Origin: Eleftheria terrae
GTDB lineage: Bacteria; Pseudomonadota; Gammaproteobacteria; Burkholderiales; Burkholderiaceae_C
Assembly (NCBI RefSeq): GCF_030419005.1
Contig: NZ_CP106951.1
Span: 2,604,001-2,668,000 of the forward strand
Direction of reading: 5' to 3'
DNA: 64,000 bases
Shown here: positions 58,194 to 64,000 of the stretch, in pieces
Layout of the letters: the number at the start of each line of letters is the position of its first letter
Numbering within the stretch: position 1 is the first letter of the stretch
The notes under the pieces: generated by a model
The model's database searches: none
The model's input: only the letters and a program-made list of their open reading frames with translations
Told to the model about the DNA's origin: nothing
Position numbers and translations under genes: made by a program

Positions 58194-60185
58194 ATGAAGT
58201 CCATTCATCCCCACCTCGGGGCGGCACTCGCCGCGCTTGGCCTGACCCTGGCCGCCACTGCCGCCTGCGCCGGCCCGGCCGGCGCTGCGGAGGAACTGCG
58301 GGCACTGCACGACCAGGAACGCCAGCGGGTCCAACTGTACAAGGCCTATTTTCCAGATGCGGCCACCGGACGCAAGGCGGCTATCAGCTTCCATGCCAAC
58401 CTGCTCGAAGCCAACTACGGGCAGGGCTTCCTGGTGCTGGAACTCGACGGTGCGGAAATCGCGCAGCTGCGGCAGTTCGGCTTCCGAGTGGAGCATGCGC
58501 CGGACTATGTCGCCAAGCGCGATGAACGACTGAAGGCGATTGCGGCGGCGGCCCAGCAGCGCAGCCGCGCGGGCCTCATGGCCGACACGCAGTCCATCCC
58601 CGGCTTCGCCTGCTACGAGACGGTGGCCGAGACCTTCGCCGCCGGCGACGCGATGGTTGCCAGCCATCCCAAGCTGGCCCGCTGGGTGGACATCGGCGAC
58701 TCGTGGGAGAAGACCCGCGGCCTGGGCGGCGAAGACATGCGGGTGCTCAAGCTCGGCAATGCGGCAGTGGGCGGGCGCAACAAGCCCAAGCTGTTCATCA
58801 ACAGCGCCATCCATGCGCGTGAGTACACGACGGCGCCGCTCGCCCTCGCCCTGGCCCGCTGGCTGATCGACGGCTATGGCAAGAATGCCGACGCCACCTG
58901 GCTGCTGGATCATCACGAAGTGCATCTGCTGCTGCACAGCAACCCGGATGGCCGCAAGCTGGCGGAGACCGGCCTGTCCTGGCGCAAGAACACCAACCGC
59001 GACTACTGCGGCGCCACCAGCAACCAGCGCGGGGCCGACCTGAACCGCAACTTCAGCTTCACCTGGAACAGCACCGGCGGTGCTGGCTCCAGCGGCGACG
59101 AATGCGCGCCGACCTATCGTGGCCGATCTGCCGCGTCGGAGCCGGAAGTGAAGGCGATGGAGCACTACATCCGCTCGCTGTGGCCGGACCGCCGCGGGCC
59201 CGGCCTGACCGACCCGGCACCGGCCGACACCAGCGGCCTGCACCTCGACCTGCACAGCTACAGCCGCCTGGTGCTGTGGCCCTGGGGCGAGACGGCCACC
59301 AAGAGCGGCAATGCCGACCAACTGCAGACGCTGGGCCGGCGCTTCGCCTACTACAACGGCTATTCGCCACAGCAGTCCATCGGCCTGTATCCGACCGAAG
59401 GCACCACCGACGGCCCGAGCTATGGCGAGCTGGGCGTGCCGTCCTACACCTTCGAGCTGGGCGACAGCTTCTTCGAAAGCTGCGAGGACTACAACCGCAC
59501 CATCAAGCCGGACAACCTGCCGGCGCTGATCTATGCGGCCAAGGTGGCCGGCGCCCCCTACATCACGCCCGCCGGTCCCGACGTGCTGCAGCCGTCGCTC
59601 GACAAGGACGCCAGCGGCGCCGGCGTGCCCGCCGGCGAGCGGGTGACGCTGACGGCCTCGGTCACCGACACGCGCTTCAACAACAGCAACGGGGTGGAGC
59701 CGACGCAGGCCATCGCGGCCGCAGAGGCCTACATCGACACGCCGCCCTGGCTGGAAGGTGCCACGCCGGTGCCGCTGGCCGCGGCCGATGGCGGCTTCGA
59801 CACCGCCACGGAAACGGTCCGCGGCACGCTGGACACGGCCAGCCTGAAGCCCGGGCAGCACATCGTGTTCGTGCGGGGCCGCGATGCCGCGGGCGTCTGG
59901 GGACCGATCTCGGCGGTCTTCCTGAAGGTAGCGGGTGGACCGCCGGACGGCATCCGGCTGTCGCTGGCGAGCCAGCGGCGCCCCTGGGGCGGCTGGCAGG
60001 TGGATGTGTCGTGGAGCGGCGCGCGCGGCTCCAGCGTCGACCTCTACCGCAACGGGGTGTCGCTGGGGGCCAGCCGCAATGACGGCAGCCACCGCGAGAT
60101 GCGCAGCAGCGGCACCTGGCGCTACCAGGTGTGCGAGAGCGGCGCCCGCAAGCGCTGCTCGGCCGAGCAAAGCATCCGCTTCTAA
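58194..60185 (+). CDS. Secreted M14 zinc carboxypeptidase
   Basis: A 663-residue exported metallocarboxypeptidase. A signal peptide (about 1-26) and a propeptide-like region (about 30-135) come first. The M14 domain (about 140-460) has the zinc ligands HARE (His207, Glu210) and a later His in LHLDLHSYS, the substrate-binding NTNRDYCG and LNRNFSF, and the catalytic Glu probably in SYTFELGDSFFE. A beta-rich C-terminal extension of about 200 residues follows. AAGGAG precedes the ATG. A shared terminator lies between it and the convergent cellulase. It probably digests external protein. Confidence 0.93.
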   Translation: MKSIHPHLGAALAALGLTLAATAACAGPAGAAEELRALHDQERQRVQLYKAYFPDAATGRKAAISFHANLLEANYGQGFLVLELDGAEIAQLRQFGFRVEHAPDYVAKRDERLKAIAAAAQQRSRAGLMADTQSIPGFACYETVAETFAAGDAMVASHPKLARWVDIGDSWEKTRGLGGEDMRVLKLGNAAVGGRNKPKLFINSAIHAREYTTAPLALALARWLIDGYGKNADATWLLDHHEVHLLLHSNPDGRKLAETGLSWRKNTNRDYCGATSNQRGADLNRNFSFTWNSTGGAGSSGDECAPTYRGRSAASEPEVKAMEHYIRSLWPDRRGPGLTDPAPADTSGLHLDLHSYSRLVLWPWGETATKSGNADQLQTLGRRFAYYNGYSPQQSIGLYPTEGTTDGPSYGELGVPSYTFELGDSFFESCEDYNRTIKPDNLPALIYAAKVAGAPYITPAGPDVLQPSLDKDASGAGVPAGERVTLTASVTDTRFNNSNGVEPTQAIAAAEAYIDTPPWLEGATPVPLAAADGGFDTATETVRGTLDTASLKPGQHIVFVRGRDAAGVWGPISAVFLKVAGGPPDGIRLSLASQRRPWGGWQVDVSWSGARGSSVDLYRNGVSLGASRNDGSHREMRSSGTWRYQVCESGARKRCSAEQSIRF

Positions 60186-60226
60186 GGCGCGGCCGGGGCG
60201 GCCGGCCGGCCCCATGCTGGAAGCAC

Positions 60227-60258
60227 AAGGGCCCGCGGCATCACTGCCGCGGGCCCTT
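60227..60258. terminator. Shared bidirectional hairpin between convergent genes
   Basis: A perfect 14-bp inverted repeat (from AAGGGCCCGCGGCA, loop TCAC) lies midway between the carboxypeptidase and cellulase stops. The T runs are short on both sides, but position and symmetry suggest it terminates both transcripts. Confidence 0.6.
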
Positions 60259-60286
60259 CTCACTGCTCAGGCCAATGGCAGGCGGG

Positions 60287-63200
60287 TCACTTCACCACGA
60301 CCTTGCAGTCGCGGCCTTCCCACTTCACCGCGCTCGGCGTCGGCTTGCTGCCCGAGTAGGCGACCTGCACGCCGAAGGACACGCTGCCGTTGGCCGGCAC
60401 CGTGGCATTCCACGCGGTGGGCTTGGCGACCACCGTGCGGCCGCTCTGCGTCACAGTCGAGTTCCAGGAGTTGGTGACCTGGAAGTCGCTGGCCGCGGTC
60501 CAGCTCACCGACCAGCCCTCGATGGCGCTGGCGCTGCCGTTCTGCAGCGTGATGGCCTGGGTCTGGCCGGAGCCCCAGTCGCTGCTGGCGTCGAAGACCA
60601 CGGTGCAGGCGGCGGCCACAGCATCGTTGTCCTGCTCGCTGGCTTGCACGGTGGCGCTCAGGCCGCCACTGCCGCTCAGCGAGAAGGTGGCACTGCCGTT
60701 GCTGCCGTCAGCGTCCTCGGCGGCGGCCAGGGTCACCGCCTGGTTGACGTTCCAGTTGGCCGGCGTGAAGGTGAGCGTCGCGCCGGACGCCACCGACAGG
60801 TCGGCGTCGCCGCCGGTGCGGGCCACCTGCACCGTGACGTTGCCGGCCGGCTTGGCTGCCAGGCGCGCCTGGAAGCTGCGCGTGCCGCCTTCGGGCACCG
60901 CCACCGGCGTGCCGGACAGCACCAGCGTGACCGGCACGACCACGTCGTTGTCCAGCTCGGTGGCCGAGACGCGGACAGCCGTGTGGCCGGGTGCCGAGAC
61001 CGTGAAGGCCGCGCTGCCGTTGGCCTGGTCCTCGTCCTCCGCCGCCTGCACATACACCGGCTGCGCCACGTTGTAGTTGGCCGGCGTGAAGCCGAGGGTG
61101 GTGCGCGAGGCGTTCAGGTCGGCGTCGCCGCCAGCGGCCTTGGCCACCGTCACCGTGACGTTGCTGGCCGGGGCTTGCGACAGCGTCACGAAGAAGCGGG
61201 CATTGCCGCCTTCGGGCACGCGCAGCGCGGTGTTGTTGACCTTCACCGCGGCCGTGCCGCCGGTGCCGTCCAGCAGGTGGGCATAGTCCGCCATCGCCAG
61301 GGCGATGTCGGCCTGGGCCCAGAAGCGGTGATACGTCCACTTGGGCGACGGGCCGCCGTCGAGGTAGGCCTTCAGTTTGGGCCACTGCGGGTCCTGCTCG
61401 TACTTCGGCCGGATGCTCAGGAAGGTCGAGTTGCTGTCGATGGTCGCGCCTTGCGCATTGGTGCCCACCCAGCCCTGCGGCACGAAGATGCCGTCACCGG
61501 TGGCGGGGTTGAACTTGTCGTCGAAGCGCTTGTAGTCGGTGCGCTCTTCCTCGACCGCCACGCCCTTGGCATCCTGATGCTTGGTCCACATGCGGTCCAG
61601 CAGCTGCTTGGCCATCGCCTTGGATGCCGCGTGGTTCGCCTTGGCCGAGTAGTAGATCAGCGTGCGGGCAAAGGCGGCCGCGGTGCCGACGTCGTTCGTA
61701 TGGTCGACCACGCTGACCCGCAGGCCGCTGTTCGCGCCTGGGCTGTCGGGGTTCCAGGTGTCGGGCTGGCCGCTCCACTTCAGCGTGTTGGGGATGCGGT
61801 AGGTGCCGTCGTCCTTCAGCGTGGTGTTGGCCAGCGCCCAGCCGACCCACTTGTCGAGCAAGGCCTTGGCCTTCGCATCACCGGTGGCGTAGTAGTACTC
61901 GGCGACCCGCTGCATGGACCAGACCTGGAAGCCGAACCAGGTGTTGGACGCCGGGTCGTGGTAGACCGGCTTCTCGTCATAGAACATGCCATAGAAGGTC
62001 GCGGTGCCGGCCGGCGGGGTGCCATGGTTGCCGCCCCAGCTGTTGGTGGCCCCGCCGGCGATGGCGCCGTCGGCCGACTGCAGCCAGCGGTAGAACTCGA
62101 CCTGGCGGGTCAGGCTCTTGCCCCAGTCGCTCGCGCCGGTGGCCGAGACGGGCTTGAACTCGGGCTGGCTCGACAGCACCCAGGCCGCAAACGGGTTCTG
62201 GTAGCCGAAGTGCGCGTGGCTGGAGCTGATGCGCCAGGCCCAGCCGGCGCCCTGGTCGACCGCGCCACCCCAGGCGTAGTACCAGCTCAGCAGGTAGTGC
62301 TGGTTGTCGCGGAAGCCGCGTGCGTCGGGCGTGCCCGAGCCGCCCTGGCAGTTGTAGGCGCCGACGCAGTTGCCGACCTTCTTGAAGTACTTGTCGAACA
62401 TGGCGTACCGCAGGTAGTCGCCCATCTTCGACGCCTTCTTCACCAGGTCGGCCACCTCGGCGCCCTTGCCTTGCTCCTTGGCCCACACCGAGGCCCAGTA
62501 GATGGCCTGCACCGCGCGGGCATCAGCGTCCGGTGCATTGGTGTAGCGCCATTGGCGGGCATAGCTGCTGTCGCCGGTGAACAGGCTCAGGAAGCCCTGG
62601 TTGCCGGTGTTGCGGCCCCATTTGAAGGTTTCGCAGGACGGGTGGGGCACCGTCTCCCAGACCGATTCCTGCGCGCCGCGCTGGAAGGTGTTGATGTACG
62701 CCGGCTTGGTGACACCGTCGCCGCAGCGGCCAAAGCCGTACCAGTTGTCGACGTCGAGCAGCCAGTGCATGCCGTAGATCTCGCGGGTGCCGTAGGCCGC
62801 CGCCAGTTCATTGGCCAGCGGGTCCTGGCCCACCGGGACGGAGCTGTCGATGCGCGAGGGGTAGTTCTCCGGCAGCGGGTGCTCGGCGGCATAGGTGGCC
62901 GGCCTGCCGGGGTTGTAGAAGCTGTTGGTGGGCTGGTCCTGGGTGGACGGGATGATGTACTTCTCCATGTTGGCCCAGGCCTTCTTCAGCGGCTGCCAGT
63001 CGCCGGTGGCGCGACCGTACTGCGCTTCGAGCCACAGCCAGAAGCTGTAGGCCTCGGAGGTGGTCTCGTGGCCATGGTCGGGCGCCTCGACCATCAGGGT
63101 CTCGACGGAGTGGTAGGGCACCCCCTCCGGGCTGAAGTAGCCGTTCGCGGGGTTCTTGATCTTGTTGTACTGGGTCAGGAAGCGCTGGGCGTACTCGGCA

Positions 63201-63349
63201 TCGGCGGCTTGGGCCGACGTGGCGAGCGACGCGCTCAAGAGGGCCACCGAGGCCCCGAGGCTGGAGCAGGCCAGCAATCCGCTGGCTGCGGTCTTCGCCC
63301 AACGCTTCAGGCGTGGGGTGCGGGAAGGTGCGGGAAAGGGCGTTCTCAT
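60287..63349 (-). CDS. GH48 cellulase (cellobiohydrolase) with repeats and CBM2
   Basis: A 1020-residue secreted enzyme. After a signal peptide (about 1-48) comes a GH48 domain (about 50-690), the processive cellobiohydrolase family; the catalytic acid is probably Glu99 in HETTSEA. Two tandem repeats of about 95 residues (about 700-890), each with VPEGG, NVTVxVA, GGDADL, FTPANxNV and AAEDxD, look like Calx-beta-type linkers. A CBM2 domain (about 910-1020; [26 protein letters not shown]) binds crystalline cellulose. The enzyme acts outside the cell on cellulose. AGGA lies 7 bases before the ATG. GH48 is mostly found in Firmicutes and Actinobacteria. A LacI-type palindrome lies upstream at 63515-63528. 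The GC content resembles the host, so a transfer would not be recent. Confidence 0.93.
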   Translation of the reverse strand: MRTPFPAPSRTPRLKRWAKTAASGLLACSSLGASVALLSASLATSAQAADAEYAQRFLTQYNKIKNPANGYFSPEGVPYHSVETLMVEAPDHGHETTSEAYSFWLWLEAQYGRATGDWQPLKKAWANMEKYIIPSTQDQPTNSFYNPGRPATYAAEHPLPENYPSRIDSSVPVGQDPLANELAAAYGTREIYGMHWLLDVDNWYGFGRCGDGVTKPAYINTFQRGAQESVWETVPHPSCETFKWGRNTGNQGFLSLFTGDSSYARQWRYTNAPDADARAVQAIYWASVWAKEQGKGAEVADLVKKASKMGDYLRYAMFDKYFKKVGNCVGAYNCQGGSGTPDARGFRDNQHYLLSWYYAWGGAVDQGAGWAWRISSSHAHFGYQNPFAAWVLSSQPEFKPVSATGASDWGKSLTRQVEFYRWLQSADGAIAGGATNSWGGNHGTPPAGTATFYGMFYDEKPVYHDPASNTWFGFQVWSMQRVAEYYYATGDAKAKALLDKWVGWALANTTLKDDGTYRIPNTLKWSGQPDTWNPDSPGANSGLRVSVVDHTNDVGTAAAFARTLIYYSAKANHAASKAMAKQLLDRMWTKHQDAKGVAVEEERTDYKRFDDKFNPATGDGIFVPQGWVGTNAQGATIDSNSTFLSIRPKYEQDPQWPKLKAYLDGGPSPKWTYHRFWAQADIALAMADYAHLLDGTGGTAAVKVNNTALRVPEGGNARFFVTLSQAPASNVTVTVAKAAGGDADLNASRTTLGFTPANYNVAQPVYVQAAEDEDQANGSAAFTVSAPGHTAVRVSATELDNDVVVPVTLVLSGTPVAVPEGGTRSFQARLAAKPAGNVTVQVARTGGDADLSVASGATLTFTPANWNVNQAVTLAAAEDADGSNGSATFSLSGSGGLSATVQASEQDNDAVAAACTVVFDASSDWGSGQTQAITLQNGSASAIEGWSVSWTAASDFQVTNSWNSTVTQSGRTVVAKPTAWNATVPANGSVSFGVQVAYSGSKPTPSAVKWEGRDCKVVVK

Positions 63350-63514
63350 GGTTGTTTCCTACCGGCAGAAGAATGGCGCGCGTCCTGTGGAGCGACGCCA
63401 TGGCAATCCACCCCTCGTCTCCTCGTTCTCGACGTCGGGTGGGCACTTCAGGAGGTCCGCGCACGGCTCCTGTTCAAGCGCTGGCCGCCGTCCGACGGAG
63501 CCGGCCGACAGTCA

Positions 63515-63528
63515 TGAAAGCGCTTGCA
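63515..63528. promoter_or_regulatory. Candidate LacI-family operator upstream of the cellulase
   Basis: TGAAAGCGCTTGCA contains the perfect 8-base palindrome AAGCGCTT (63518-63525), the core of many LacI/GalR-type carbohydrate operators. It lies 166 bases upstream of the GH48 start. No LacI regulator gene is in the window. Confidence 0.4.
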
Positions 63529-63779
63529 TGGGCGCTAGCTTCCTGTCGAACCGACCGGATGTAAACCTGCTATGAGTAACAGTAGAAGTAGGGCCGAACA
63601 GGCACTCTGATTGCTCTTTGAGCCTTTACAAAGAAGGTGCGATCGGGCCAGCCACTGCCCTTTTCGCGGGGTCTGAACGCATGGGCGAGATGACCTTTTC
63701 GCGCATTGAAAGCTGAGACTTGGCTTGCAATCTGCCTTGCAGGCCGCCTGGCAGGCGGGCATCTGCCTCAGAAGGAGGC

Positions 63780-63868
63780 AGATTGAGGAGCAGCCGCATG
63801 AACAGCGGCCTGGCGGCCTCGGCCTACAGCTTGTCCACAGCTCCTTCCACAGGAGCTGTGGATGAAGT
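63780..63868. repeat. Intergenic repeat copy B (inverted partner at 46280-46366)
   Basis: This segment carries the reverse-oriented 21-base exact match at 63819-63839 to copy A, with several TCCACA and TGTGGA boxes on its right side. It lies upstream of the GH48 gene, in a region without genes. Confidence 0.55.
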
Positions 63869-63958
63869 GACAGGTAGATACTTTTCCAGGCCCGGTGTGG
63901 GCCGGCGCCCACGCCCCCGTTGGTCGTCCGGCCTCGTCCGCAGGTCGGAAGCCCGGAT

Positions 63959-64000
63959 TCAGCCCGGGATGATGCGGGCCTCGGTGCTCGGGGCGAGGGG
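63959..64000 (-). CDS. Possible 3' end of a gene running off the window
   Basis: From the window edge a minus-strand frame reads the last 13 residues PLAPSTEARIIPG and then a stop. The composition is coding-like and a GC-rich hairpin follows at 63949-63968, but too little is visible to name a product. It could be chance. Confidence 0.2.
   Translation of the reverse strand, partial: PLAPSTEARIIPG

Noticed and set aside
60131..63517. 1128-codon open frame antisense to the GH48 gene
   Set aside because: A shadow of a clear cellulase gene; no recognisable domain.
63535..63912. 125-codon minus-strand ORF upstream of the cellulase
   Set aside because: Cys- and Ser-rich low-complexity translation with no ribosome site, overlapping the repeat and the operator region.

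Overview
The window is high-GC DNA (about 70% in coding regions), dense and operonic, and it reads as a Burkholderiales betaproteobacterium of the Rubrivivax/Leptothrix/Caldimonas type. The evidence is the order rplM-rpsI, argC, a DUF6776 protein, bactofilin and erpA, together with PEP-CTERM proteins, an ECF42 sigma factor with DGPF proteins, and a tRNA-Arg(ACG). The placement is inference from gene content; no 16S rRNA gene is present.

Layout. 1-4 kb: housekeeping genes on the minus strand (rplM-rpsI, then argC, DUF6776, bactofilin, erpA). 4-15 kb: a GNAT enzyme, a DUF2726 protein, SrkA kinase, a PEP-CTERM protein, htpG, an amino-acid ABC permease and binding protein, a K+/H+-type antiporter, a YbdK ligase and a VOC protein, then an orphan terminator that suggests a small RNA. 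15.5-20.7 kb: a cobalamin-riboswitch operon of a TolQ/ExbB-like proton channel, an ExbD-like DUF2149 protein and a CobN-type chelatase. The chelatase appears to carry a signal peptide, read from a CTG start, and a C-terminal membrane anchor. I think this is the most interesting system here: a chelatase outside the cytoplasm paired with a proton-driven motor. 20.9-24 kb: a YdeP-type molybdopterin oxidoreductase and its sulfurtransferase FdhD.

24-34.6 kb: a CYTH-CHAD protein; a protein fusing an inactivated papain-like domain to an alpha/beta hydrolase; an ECF42 sigma factor with three partner genes; a periplasmic glycerophosphodiesterase; and a divergent LysR/aldo-keto reductase pair. 34.6-41 kb: a 1964-residue transglutaminase-like/DUF4011/helicase/nuclease protein behind a macro-domain gene, a plausible defence operon. 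41-46 kb: a PsiF protein, tRNA-Arg, a binding-protein/rhodanese fusion, a PQQ-type sugar dehydrogenase with PEP-CTERM, and an RlaP-type nucleotidyltransferase.

46.4-48.1 kb is an odd, gene-poor minus-strand block. It has three tRNA genes, one with a 29-nt hairpin inserted in its anticodon loop, interspersed with unrecognised small ORFs. 48.1-55.9 kb: an XRE regulator, an ExeM-type extracellular nuclease, two small proteins, a Ca2+/H+ antiporter, an acyl-CoA-dehydrogenase-like flavoprotein and phosphatidylserine decarboxylase. 55.9-57.3 kb is decayed DNA: an IS1182-type transposase remnant that abuts a broken NADP oxidoreductase, and an SDR tail. 57.5-63.4 kb: a secreted protein of unknown role, an M14 carboxypeptidase and a secreted GH48 cellulase with a CBM2. 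GH48 is rare in Proteobacteria and probably came by transfer. A LacI-type palindrome lies upstream of it.

Many very long ORFs antisense to these genes are GC-driven artefacts and were left out.
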